64,000 bases of DNA, from positions 20,770,640 to 20,834,639 of the forward strand of contig OY804590.1 in the NCBI GenBank assembly GCA_963680875.1, written 5' to 3'. Below, one piece after another: positions 48,001 to 59,600 of the stretch. Under the pieces are notes generated by a model. That model did not search any database. It was not told the origin of the DNA and saw nothing but the letters and a program-made list of their open reading frames with translations. Position numbers and translations under genes: made by a program. Each line of letters starts with the position of its first letter. Position 1 is the stretch's first letter. Source of the stretch: Bathymodiolus brooksi. Lineage: Eukaryota; Mollusca; Bivalvia; Mytilida; Modiolidae.

Positions 48001-49800
48001 AAAAGGAAAAGCACAAAAGAACAGACAATGCAATAACCAAAGGAAAAAGAACAAAAGAACAGACAATGCAATAACCAAAAGGAAAAGAACAAAAGAACAG
48101 ACAATGCAATAACCAAAAGAAAAAGAACAAACGAACAGAAAATGCAATAACCAAAAGGAAAAGAACAAAAGAAAAGACAATGCAATAACCAAAAGGAAAA
48201 GAACAAAAGAACAGACAATGCAATAACCAAAAGAAAAAGAACAAAAGAACAGACAATGCAATAACCAAAAGAAAACGAACAAAAGAACAGACAATGCAAT
48301 AACCAAAAGAAAAAGAACAAACGAACAGAAAATGCAATAACCAAAAGGAAAAGAACAAAAGAAAAGACAATGCAATAACCAAAAGGAAAAGAACAAAAGA
48401 ACAGACAATGCAATAACCAAAAGAAAAAGAACAAAAGAACAGACAATGCAATAACCAAAAGAAAAAGAACAAAAGAACAGACAATGCAATAACCAAAAGG
48501 AAAAGAACAAAAGAACAGACAATGCAATAATCAAAAGAAAACGAACAAAAGAACAGACAATGCAATAACCAAAAGAAAAAGAACAAACGAACAGAAAATG
48601 CAATAATCAAAAGAAAAAGAACAAACGAACAGACAATGCAATAACCAAAAGAAAAAGAACAAAAGAACAGACAATGCAATAACCAAAAGAAAACGAACAA
48701 AAGAACAGACAATGCAATAACCAAAAGAAAAAGAACAAACGAACAGAAAATGCAATAACCAAAAGAAAAAGAACAAACGAACAGAAAATGCAATAACCAA
48801 AAGGAAAAGAACAAAAGAACAGACAATGCAATAACCAAAAGGAAAAGAACAAAAGAACAGACAATGCAATAATCAAAAGAAAAAGAACAAAAGAACAGAC
48901 AATGCAATAACCAAAAGAAAAAGAACAAACGAACAGAAAATGCAATAACCAAAAGAAAAAGAACAAACGAACAGAAAATGCAATAACCAAAAGGAAAAGA
49001 ACAAAAGAAAAGACAATGCAATAACCAAAAGAAAAAGAACAAAAGAACAGACAATGCAATAACCAAAAGAAAAAGAACAAAAGAACAGACAATGCAATAA
49101 CCAAAAGGAAAAGAACAAAAGAACAGACAATGCAATAATCAAAAGAAAACGAACAAAAGAACAGACAATGCAATAACCAAAAGAAAAAGAACAAACGAAC
49201 AGAAAATGCAATAATCAAAAGAAAAAGAACAAACGAACAGACAATGCAATAACCAAAAGAAAAAGAACAAAAGAACAGACAATGCAATAACCAAAAGAAA
49301 ACGAACAAAAGAACAGACAATGCAATAACCAAAAGAAAAAGAACAAACGAACAGAAAATGCAATAACCAAAAGAAAAAGAACAAACGAACAGAAAATGCA
49401 ATAACCAAAAGGAAAAGAACAAAAGAACAGACAATGCAATAACCAAAAGAAAAAGAACAAACGAACAGAAAATGCAATAACCAAAAGAAAAAGAACAGAC
49501 AATGCAATAACCAAAAGGAAAAGAACAAAAGAACAGACAATGCAATAACCAAAAGAAAAAGAACAGACAATGCAATAATCAAAAGAAAAAGAACAAAAGA
49601 ACAGACAATGCAATAATCAAAAGAAAAAGAACAAAAGAACAGACAATGCAATAATCAAAAGAAAAAGGGCAAAAGGATAAATAATGATCTACAAAACACT
49701 ACACAGAAAACTAAAGTTGTACAACAGGAAGCCCACAAAGGAAAGGAAAGCATTGTCTTGCTCCACTAGTGGCAACCGTCGTGCTACAAACCTGGTGTTT
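45048..49800 (-). repeat. Retroelement 3' tail, minus orientation, containing the 38-bp array
   Basis: The left flank (TTTGAAGACACCAACGGGG, 45048-45090) and right flank (ATGATCTACAAAACACTACA to GCTCCACTAGTGGCAACCGT, 49688-49770) are the two halves of the same tail seen unexpanded at 43548-43775, with the array inserted exactly at the motif. Confidence 0.82.
45091..49668 (-). repeat. 38-bp minisatellite, roughly 120 copies
   Basis: The plus strand is purine-rich. The unit contains AACAGACAATGCAATAACC followed by AAAAGAAAAAGAACAAAAG. A 30-bp short form lacking AACAAAAG recurs (for example near 45570, 45790 and 47120). Variants include GGAAAAG, AAAACG, AACAAACG and CAGAAAATG. Minus-strand open frames up to 1129 codons arise because the unit has no stop on that strand and 38 is not a multiple of three, so one frame cycles through all readings. 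They give a hydrophobic LFFFFWLLHC-like repeat and are not accepted as genes. Confidence 0.93.
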
Positions 49801-49843
49801 AAGTAGATTCACAAAAGAGAGAACGAATTGTGTTATGGGTTGT

Positions 49844-49975
49844 TGTGTTAAACGCCACATTCAACAGTATTTCAGTTTTATCTTGGCGGTCAGCATAATT
49901 GGTGGAGGAAACCGGAGTACACAGAGAAAATCACTGATCTGTCGGAAGTCGAATGTGTGTTAGTGACTGTGATCA
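49844..49975 (-). repeat. SINE fragment, first type
   Basis: GTGTTAAACGCCACATTCAA and TTGGTGGAGGAAACCGGAGT match the tail and body of the SINE at 3541-3755. The head is missing or too degenerate to see. Confidence 0.6.
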
Positions 49976-51021
49976 TTTAGTGTGACCCTTAATGGTGTTT
50001 CCTCACATCTCCCACGCCGAAACATTTTAGTAAAGGGGAGGAAATGATGGATCTGATTTTAATCAGATTGAATACGATATCCACTCATTGCTAACCTGGA
50101 ATCTCTGAGCACCACAAACTGGGTATTGGGTAAACGGCAGTTTCTTAGCATAGAATTGTGAATATTTTGATAAATGTGAAGCACTCTTACTTGGGGGATA
50201 CGATTGTGTTTACTCATTGCAGATATGTTCTAATGGTTTGGATATCTGATATTGCGCTACCGTACGTCAGCTTTTTTGGGTTTTGATCGGGTTTTTGCAT
50301 TTCATATTACCCATGGAATAATATAATACCATAACAGACAAATTAGCAAATAGCGAAAATATTGACTTTAATAAAAAATCATTATTTCATTGCTTCAACA
50401 TTTTACAATGTTCAAAAACGGATGAAAGTTGATAATTTGAAAAATAAAGATGCAAAATTCATTTTGTCAGTACAATTTCCTGTCGTTTAGACATGCCTTA
50501 CAGCTAATGTCAGTTAGTGCTACCTCAGTACCTTGACATTTTGTTGACATTTAAAAGATATGGTGAACATTTGTATTGACAGAACGTGAAATAAGATTGA
50601 AATAATATTTAAATAATCAGCACATATTTGTTGAAAACGTCTTAAGATTTCCCATTAAATCGTAATTAGCCTACTACTACATCAAAATTAGTACACAAAT
50701 CTACTTATACAATGAAATATGTCCACAGTTAATGTTTTACAGTAGAGAGAACGTTTGTCAGTACGAAGAATTGGTAATTGTATTTTTTTATTTTTTTAAA
50801 CAAATGACATTCAGATGCAACAGCTTCTTTATAAAATCAATAGACTTTAGGGAATTGTGTTGTATGTTCTAAGGAGCTATGGTGGATAAATAATTTAATA
50901 CTAAATGAGAGAAACAAGTTCGCTAGAATTAACTATTAATACTATGACATAATGTATTTTCCAATTATATTTTTTTATAGAGGGGTCGTCATGGCAGCGA
51001 TCGTGTAATTTATATCTAGAA
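49976..51021. other. Stretch with no recognised feature
   Basis: AT-rich, with no open frame above 60 codons and no repeat that I recognise. Confidence 0.5.
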
Positions 51022-51228
51022 AAGTTTGGAAGATACCAAAGGGATATTCAGAATCCGTACATCGCAGAGGCACCGAAATGGGCGAAAGACAAAATGACAA
51101 AGTGACAATGATTCACAAATACTACACAGATAATTAAAGATTGAACCACACATGAAACAGGGGGTAACATCAGATGCTCCGGAAGGGTATGCAAATTCTG
51201 TGTTACTGTACCCGTCTTGTTAGTAATG
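51022..51228 (-). repeat. Retroelement 3' tail, degenerate and unexpanded
   Basis: It reads in reverse from TTTGGAAGATACCAAAGGGA through ACTACACAGATAATTAAAGA to ACTGTACCCGTCTTGTTA. The minisatellite motif is single and eroded (GGGCGAAAGACAAAATGAC). Confidence 0.65.
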
Positions 51229-52014
51229 TTAATCTTGATATACATCCGGTGATAAGTCAAACATTTCCTAACACCACTAAGGTTAAGTCTTGACTAGGTG
51301 AATTCGAAACAACGCTATGCTATAAAGTTAGCCACTGGGTTGTGGCATATTGTTGTTTTTCTGTGGGTATTCTAGTTTTCTACATCATTAAAATGGCCGC
51401 CATCATATAACTGAAATACCATTGTTATAATCGAATTCACTCCTTTTTGTAACTAACCAAAAACTTAACGGTCTACAACGTAATCAACCACTCATGAGTG
51501 GTTATATGTATATGTGTGTTAATGATAGCAATTTTTCCTGTTTTCAAAATTTTTCCATTGGATTTTGGAACTGTTCCGACAGTTTGCTAATTGTTGGTTT
51601 TTTTCCCCTTTATCATCACTCAAATATCAAAACACGTAAATTAATGTCATGACAAAAACCGATGAAAATCAAAGAAATGGCTTGACGTCTGCACAATAAT
51701 ATGGTGGGAATAAAGAGTGGTAAATGGGATACAAACCTTTCTGTATTTGATACAGAAGCTATAATACTTAATATGCTGTACTGATATTGACCTACCACCG
51801 TCACAATGCCGTTATCTGTTGAAATTTTCTGAACTAATGAAGGTCTTATTTTAGTATTGACGAGACATCCTCGCATATATCAAATTGTTTAATTTAGTAA
51901 TGCTATTGGTAATACGTGACAGAACTACAGACGAAATCACTTTATACTGGCGTTATATTTATAAAAGACAATACAATCACATTACTAAGATTAAGAGTGT
52001 ATAATTTATGTCTA
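51229..52014. other. Stretch with no recognised feature
   Basis: No supported gene. The 86-codon minus-strand frame (51616-51876) has no motif I recognise and no sign of selection. Confidence 0.45.
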
Positions 52015-52430
52015 ACAAATGTCTTCGTGTTTTAATTCGGTTGTTTTCAAACATCGAAAGAAGAAAATTTAAGTAATCCTTTTCTGCAGTAAGTTTGTTT
52101 GTTTGATTGATGGTGCTTAACGCCACTTTCAACAATAGTTCAGTTACTAGTATATCGTGACGGTCAGATTTATTGGTGGAGGAAACCGGAAGACCCGGGT
52201 CACTGACAAACTTTATCACATAATGTTGTACACCTCGCCCTGATCGAGATTCGAACTCACAACATCAGTGGTGATAGGTACTAATTGCATAGGTAGTTGT
52301 AAATCCAACTATCATGCGATCACGGCCACGACAGCCTCCTTACAAATGTCTTCGTGTTTTAATTATGTTGTTTTCAAACATGGACAGAAGAGAATTTAAA
52401 TATAATTTTAATAATCTTTTTCTGCAGTAA
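52015..52430. repeat. ~80-bp direct duplication flanking a SINE
   Basis: AAATGTCTTCGTGTTTTAAT begins copies at about 52016 and 52344; both run to TTTCTGCAGTAA. The first-type SINE (52116-52338, minus, box B GTTCGAATCTC) lies between them. The duplication is far too long for a SINE target-site duplication, so a local tandem duplication is likely. Confidence 0.75.
52116..52338 (-). repeat. tRNA-headed SINE, first type
   Basis: GCTTAACGCCACTTTCAAC, GGTGGAGGAAACCGG and the reversed box B (GAGATTCGAAC) occur in the same order as at 3541-3755, but diverged from it. Confidence 0.7.
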
Positions 52431-52523
52431 AAGGTGATACGCACTCTATTATATCCTATGTATGTGCTTTGGATTATTTGCTCCCAGAAGGCTAAGCTTA
52501 TTTGACTTTCAACTCTTTTAATT

Positions 52524-52984
52524 ATGAACGTACCTGACGAAGGTTATTCCAGAAACGTACCTGACGAAGGTTATTTCAGAAACGTACATGACGCAGGTTA
52601 TTCCAGAAACGTACCTGACGAAGGTTATTCCAGAAACGTAACCGACGAAGGTTATTTCAGAAACGTACCTGACGAAGGTTATTCCAGAAACGTACCTGAT
52701 GAAGGTTATTCCAGAAACGTACCTGACGAAGGTTATTCCAGAAACGTACCTGACGAAGGTTATTCCAGAAACGTACCTGATGAAGGTTATTCCAGAAACG
52801 TACCTGACGAAGGTTATTCCAGAAACGTACCTGACGAAGGTTATTCCAGAAACGTACCTGACGAAGGTTATTCCAGAAACGTACCTAGCGAAGGTTATTC
52901 CAGAAACGTACCTGATGAAGGTTATTCCAGAAACGTACCTGACGAAGGTTATTCCAGAAACGTACCTGACGAAGGTTATTCAGG
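52524..52984 (+). repeat. 27-bp minisatellite, 17 copies
   Basis: The unit contains CCTGACGAAGGTTATTCC and AGAAACGTA. Read in frame it gives NVPDEGYSR 17 times, with a few changes (H, T or S for P or D; F for S). Most differences between units are GAC/GAT, which is silent in that frame, but array homogenisation alone can produce this. The 173-codon frame lacks a promoter, signal peptide or any partner domain, and is not called a gene. Confidence 0.92.
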
Positions 52985-53450
52985 GGGCACATCAGTAAAC
53001 CAGCCAATCCGCATTGAGACAGTCCTCGAAAATAGTACAAAATAGATCACCAGGAACTTTGAATTTTTTTTTCAGTTGTTTCTTGATTATGATATTTTTT
53101 ACAGTTAATCCTATCATATTTGGTGAGGTTTTAGCTGCAAAAAAACACGTCATTTGTTGAAATATAACCACATATAAAAACATGGATGTCAAATTACTAC
53201 ACCCTGTGTGGAAGGATTTCCTGGATACTGTAAATACTGTTGTTTTGACCGGATATTGAAAACAGCTGATTATTTTCTTATTTGACATACAATGTTTGTT
53301 TCAAAGTGGATCAAAATGTGGAGCTTGGACCAAAATAATAGGAAATAGTTGTCTTGTTATCCAGAAAATTCATTTGGATTTTTAATGATTTTTTTATTTA
53401 CAATGTAAGTCAATGGTGGAATATATAGTGGTGTGCCCTCTTCAAGAAAC
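52985..53450. other. Sequence between the two arrays, no gene
   Basis: Unrecognised sequence that interrupts the match to the retroelement between the 27-bp array and 53451. It may be a later insertion. Confidence 0.45.
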
Positions 53451-53607
53451 GTACCGGTCGCACTAACTTGAATACTTATGTTTTACTTGTGGACAAAGAG
53501 TGGGTAAGTGACTGTTGTTTAATGCCAAGTGAGTAATTGTAGTAGGGTTTGTGTTACTCCATCTTTGTATGCTTTGTAGATCGTTGTTTTTTCCTTTTGT
53601 ACTTTTT

Positions 53608-56600
53608 CTTTTGGTCATTGTATTGTGTGTTCTTCTTCTTTTGGCCATTGTATTGTGTGTTCTTCTTCTTTTGGTCATTGTATTGTCTGTCCTTCTGTCT
53701 TTTAGTCATTGTATTGTCTGTTCTTCTTCTTTTGGTCATTGTATTGTCTGTCCTTCTGTCTTTTGGTCATTGTATTGTCTGTTCTTCTTCTTTTGGCCAT
53801 TGTATTGTCTGTTCTTCTTCTTTTGGCCATTGTATTGTCTGTTCTTCTTCTTTTGGTCATTGTATTGTGTGTTCTTCTTCTTTTGACCATTGTATTGTCT
53901 GTCCTTCTGTCTTTTGGTCATTGTATTGTCTGTTCTTCTTCTTTTGGTCATTGTATTGTGTGTTCTTCTTCTTTTGGTCATTGTATTGTCTGTTCTTCTT
54001 CTTTTGGCCATTGTATTGTCTGTTCTTCTTCTTTTGGCTATTGTATTGTCTGTTCTTCTTCTTTTGGTCATTGTATTGTCTGTTCTTCTTCTTTTGGCCA
54101 TTGTATTGTCTGTTCTTCTTCTTTTGGTCATTGTATTGTGTGTTCTTCTTCTTTTGGTCATTGTATTGTCTGTTCTTCTTCTTTTGGCTATTGTATTGTC
54201 TGTTCTTCTTCTTTTGGCCATTGTATTGTCTGTTCTTCTTCTTTTGGTCATTGTATTGTCTGTTCTTCTTCTTTTGGCTATTGTATTGTCTGTTCTTCTT
54301 CTTTTGGCTATTGTATTGTGTGTTCTTCTTCTTTTGGCCATTGTATTGTCTGTTCTTCTTCTTTTGGCCATTGTATTGTCTGTTCTTCTTCTTTTGACCA
54401 TTGTATTGTCTGTCCTTCTGTCTTTTGGTCATTGTATTGTCTGTTCTTCTTCTTTTGTCATTTTATTGTCTGTTCTTCTTCTTTTGGCTATTGTATTGTC
54501 TGTTCTTCTTCTTTTGGTCATTGTATTGTCTGTTCTTCTTCTTTTGGTCATTGTATTGTCTGTTCTTCTGTCTTTTGGTCATTGTATTGTCTGTTCTTCT
54601 TCTTTTGGTCATTGTATTGTGTGTTCTTCTTCTTTTGGTCATTGTATTGTGTGTTCTTCTTCTTTTGGTCATTGTATTGTCTGTTCTTCTTCTTTTGGTC
54701 ATTGTATTGTCTGTTCTTCTTCTTTTGGTCATTGTATTGTCTGTTCTTCTTCTTTTGGTCATTGTATTGTCTGTTCTTCTTCTTTTGGCTATTGTATTGT
54801 CTGTTCTTCTTCTTTTGGTCATTGTATTGTCTGTTCTTCTTCTTTTGGCCATTGTATTGTCTGTTCTTCTTCTTTTGGGCATTGTATTGTCTGTTCTTCT
54901 TCTTTTGGCCATTGTATTGTGTGTTCTTCTTCTTTTGGTCATTGTATTGTCTGTTCTTCTTCTTTTGGCCATTGTATTGTCTGTTCTTCTTCTTTTGGTC
55001 ATTGTATTGTCTGTCCTTCTGTCTTTTGGTCATTGTATTGTGTGTTCTTCTTCTGTTGGTCATTGTATTGTCTGTTCTTCTTCTTTTGGCCATTGTATTG
55101 TCTGTTCTTCTTCTTTTGGCCATTGTATTGTCTGTTCTTCTTCTTTTGGTCATTGTATTGTCTGTTCTTCTTCTTTTGGTCATTGTATTGTGTGTTCTTC
55201 TTCTTTTGGTCATTGTATTGTCTGTTCTTCTTCTTTTGGCCATTGTATTGTCTGTTCTTCTTCTTTTGGTCATTGTATTGTGTGTTCTTCTTCTTTTGGT
55301 CATTGTATTGTCTGTTCTTCTTCTTTTGGCCATTGTATTGTCTGTACTTCTTCTTTTGGCCATTGTATTGTCTGTTCTTCTTCCTTTGACCATTGTATTG
55401 TCTGTCCTTCTGTCTTTTGGTCATTGTATTGTGTGTTCTTCTTCTTTTGGTCATTGTATTGTCTGTTCTTCTTCTTTTGGCCATTGTATTGTCTGTTCTT
55501 CTTCTTTTGGCTATTGTATTGTCTGTTCTTCTTCTTTTGGCCATTGTATTGTCTGTTCTTCTTCTTTTGGCCATTGTATTGTCTGTTCTTCTTCTTTTGG
55601 TCATTGTATTGTGTGTTCTTCTTCTTTTGGTCATTGTATTGTCTGTTCTTCTTCTTTTGGCCATTGTATTGTCTGTTCTTCTTCTTTTGGCCATTGTATT
55701 GTCTGTTCTTCTTCTTTTGGCCATTGTATTGTCTGTTCTTCTTCTTTTGGTCATTGTATTGTGTGTTCTTCTTCTTTTGGCCATTGTATTGTCTGTTCTT
55801 CTTCTTTTGGCTATTGTATTGTCTGTTCTTCTTCTTTTGGTCATTGTATTGTGTGTTCTTCTTCTTTTGGTCATTGTATTGTCTGTTCTTCTTCTTTTGG
55901 CCATTGTATTGTCTGTTCTTCTGTCTTTTGGTCATTGTATTGTCTGTTCTTCTTCTTTTGGCCATTGTATTGTATGTTCTTCTTCTTTTGGCCATTGTAT
56001 TGTCTGTTCTTCTTCTTTTGGTCATTGTATTGTCTGTCCTTCTGTCGTTTGGTCATTGTATTGTGTGTTCTTCTTCTGTTGGTCATTGTATTGTCTGTTC
56101 TTCTTCTTTTGGCCATTGTATTGTCTGTACTTCTTCTTTTGGCCATTGTATTGTCTGTTCTTCTTCTTTTGGTCATTGTATTGTCTGTTCTTCTTCTTTT
56201 GGTCATTGTATTGTGTGTTCTTCTTCTTTTGGTCATTGTATTGTCTGTTCTTCTTCTTTTGGCCATTGTATTGTCTGTTCTTCTTCTTTTGGTCATTGTA
56301 TTGTGTGTTCTTCTTCTTTTGGTCATTGTATTGTCTGTTCTTCTTCTTTTGGCCATTGTATTGTCTGTTCTTCTTCTTTTGACCATTGTATTGTCTGTCC
56401 TTCTGTCTTTTGGTCATTGTATTGTCTGTTCTTCTTCTTTTGGCCATTGTATTGTCTGTACTTCTTCTTTTGGCCATTGTATTGTCTGTTCTTCTTCCTT
56501 TGACCATTGTATTGTCTGTCCTTCTGTCTTTTGGTCATTGTATTGTGTGTTCTTCTTCTTTTGGTCATTGTATTGTCTGTTCTTCTTCTTTTGGCCATTG

Positions 56601-59600
56601 TATTGCATGTTCTTCTTCTTTTGGCTATTGTATTGTCTGTTCTTCTTCTTTTGGCCATTGTATTGTCTGTTCTTCTTCTTTTGGCTATTGTATTGTCTGT
56701 TCTTCTTCTTTTGGTCATTGTATTGTGTGTTCTTCTTCTTTTGGTCATTGTATTGTCTGTTCTTCTTCATTTGGTCTTTGTATTGTCTGTTCTTCTTCTT
56801 TTGGCCATTGTATTGTCTGTTCTTCTTCTTTTGGCCATTGTATTGTCTGTTCTTCTTCTTTTGGTCATTGTATTGTGTGTTCTTCTTCTTTTGGCTATTG
56901 TATTGTCTGTTCTTCTTCTTTTGGTCATTGTATTGTGTGTTCTTCTTCTTTTGGTCATTGTATTGTCTGTTCTTCTTCTTTTGGCCATTGTATTGTCTGT
57001 TCTTCTGTCTTTTGGTCATTGTATTGTCTGTTCTTCTTCTTTTGGCCATTGTATTGTCTGTTCTTCTTCTTTTGGCCATTGTATTGACTGTTCTTCTTCT
57101 TTTGGTTATTGTATTGTGTGTTCTTCTTCTTTTGGTCATTGTATTGTCTGTTCTTCTGTCTTTTGGTCATTGTATTGTCTGTTCTTCTTCTTTTGGCTAT
57201 TGTATTGTCTGTTCTTCTTCTTTTGGCTATTGTATTGTCTGTTCTTCTTCTTTTGGTCATTGTATTGTGTGTTCTTCTTCTTTTGGTCATTGTATTGTGT
57301 GTTCTTCTTCTTTTGGCTATTGTATTGTCTGTTCTTCTTCTTTTGGCCATTGTATTGTCTGTTCTTCTTCTTTTGGCTATTGTATTGTCTGTTCTTCTTC
57401 TTTTGGCTATTGTATTGTCTGTTCTTCTTCTTTTGGTCATTGTATTGTGTGTTCTTCTTCTTTTGGTCATTGTATTGTCTGTTCTTCTTCTTTTGGCCAT
57501 TGATTTGTCTGTTCTTCTTCTTTTGGCCATTGTATTGTCTGTTCTTCTTCTTTTGGCCATTGTATTGTCTGTTCTTCTTCTTTTGGTCATTGTATTGTGT
57601 GTTCTTCTTCTTTTGACCATTGTATTGTGTGTTCTTCTTCTTTTGGTCATTGTATTGTCTGTTCTTCTTCTTTTGGCCATTGTATTGTCTGTTCTTCTTC
57701 TTTTGGCCATTGTATTGTCTGTTCTTCTTCTTTTGGTCATTGTATTGTCTGTCCTTCTGTCTTTTGGTCATTGTATTGTCTGTTCTTCTTCTTTTGGTCA
57801 TTGTATTGTCTGTTCTTCTTCTTTTGGCCATTGTATTGTCTGTTCTTCTTCTTTTGGCCATTGTATTGTCTGTACTTCTTCTTTTGGCCATTGTATTGTG
57901 TGTTCTTCTTCTTTTGGTCATTGTATTGTCTGTTCTTCTTCTTTTGGCCATTGTATTGTCTGTTCTTCTTCTTTTGGTCATTGTATTGTCTGTCCTTCTG
58001 TCTTTTGGTCATTGTATTGTCTGTTCTTCTTCTTTTGGTCATTGTATTGTCTGTTCTTCTTCTTTTGGCCATTGTATTGTCTGTTCTTCTTCTTTTGGCC
58101 ATTGTATTGTCTGTACTTCTTCTTTTGGCCATTGTATTGTCTGTTCTTCTTCTTTTGACCATTGTATTGTCTGTCCTTCTGTCTTTTGGTCATTGTATTG
58201 TGTGTTCTTCTTCTTTTGGCCATTGTATTGTCTGTTCTTCTTCTTTTGACCATTGTATTGTCTGTCCTTCTGTCTTTTGGTCATTGTATTGTCTGTTCTT
58301 CTTCTTTTGGCCATTGTATTGTCTGTTCTTCTTCTTTTGGCTATTGTATTGTCTGTTCTTCTTCTTTTGGCCATTGTATTGTCTGTTCTTCTTCTTTTGG
58401 TCATTGTATTGTGTGTTCTTCTTCTTTTGGTCATTGTATTGTCTGTCCTTCTGTCTTTTGGTCATTGTATTGTCTGTTCTTCTTCTTTTGGCCATTGTAT
58501 TGTCTGTTCTTCTTCTTTTGGCTATTGTATTGTCTGTTCTTCTTCTTTTGGCCATTGTATTGTCTGTTCTTCTTCTTTTGGTCATTGTATTGTGTGTTCT
58601 TCTTCTTTTGGCTATTGTATTGTCTGTTCTTCTTCTTTTGGCTATTGTATTGTCTGTCCTTCTGTCTTTTGGTCATTGTATTGTGTGTTCTTCTTCTTTT
58701 GGTCATTGTATTGTGTGTTCTTCTGTCTTTTGGTCATTGTATTGTGTGTTCTTCTTCTTTTGGTCATTGTATTGTCTGTTCTTCTTCTTTTGACCATTGT
58801 ATTGTGTGTTCTTCTGTCTTTTGGTCATTGTATTGTCTGTTCTTCTTCTTTTGGTCATTGTATTGTCTGTTCTTCTTCTTTTGGCCATTGTATTGTGTGT
58901 TCTTCTTCTTTTGGTCATTGTATTTTCTGTTCTTCTTCTTTTGGTCATTGTATTGTCTGTTCTTCTTCTTTTGGCTATTGTATTGTCTGTTCTTCTTCTT
59001 TTGGCCATTGTATTGTCTGTTCGTCTTCTTTTGGCTATTGTATTGTCTGTTCTTCTTCTTTTGGCCATTGTATTGTCTGTTCTTCTTCTTTTGACCATTG
59101 TATTGTCTGTTCTTCTTCTTTTGGCTATTGTATTGTCTGTTCTTCTTCTTTTGGTCATTGTATTGTCTGTTCTTCTTCTTTTGGCTATTGTATTGTCTGT
59201 TCTTCTTCTTTTGGCCATTGTATTGTCTGTTCTTCTTCTTTTGGCTATTGTATTGTCTGTTCTTCTTCTTTTGGCCATTGTATTGTGTGTTCTTCTTCTT
59301 TTGGTCATTGTATTGTCTGTTCTTCTTCTTTTGGCCATTGTATTGTCTGTTCTTCTTCTTTTGGCTATTGCATTGTCTGTCCTTCTGTCTTTTGGTCATT
59401 GTATTGTCTGTTCTTCTTCTTTTGGCCATTGTATTGTCTGTTCTTCTTCTTTTGGCTATTGTATTGTCTGTTCTTCTTCTTTTGGCCATTGTATTGTCTG
59501 TTCTTCTTCTTTTGGTCATTGTATTGTCTGTCCTTCTGTCTTTTGGTCATTGTATTGTCTGTTCTTCTTCTTTTGGTCATTGTATTGTCTGTTCTTCTTC

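Noticed and set aside
45746..49135. 1129-codon minus-strand open frame (and the other long frames of the 38-bp array)
   Set aside because: It is pure repetition of a stop-free 38-bp unit with no unique domain, read in several overlapping frames at once. Conserved length or codon pattern is absent.
52524..53045. 173-codon frame with 17 NVPDEGYSR repeats as a secreted or structural repeat protein
   Set aside because: The repeat is an expanded non-coding motif found singly and in both orientations elsewhere. There is no signal peptide, and the start codon is produced by the sequence leading into the array.
53709..57503. 1264-codon plus-strand open frame and the many overlapping frames of the 30-bp array, both strands
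   Set aside because: Frames are open because the unit lacks stops. All frames are equally open, and 31-bp variants shift the reading at random. The hydrophobic repeats look like membrane segments only because of T-rich composition.
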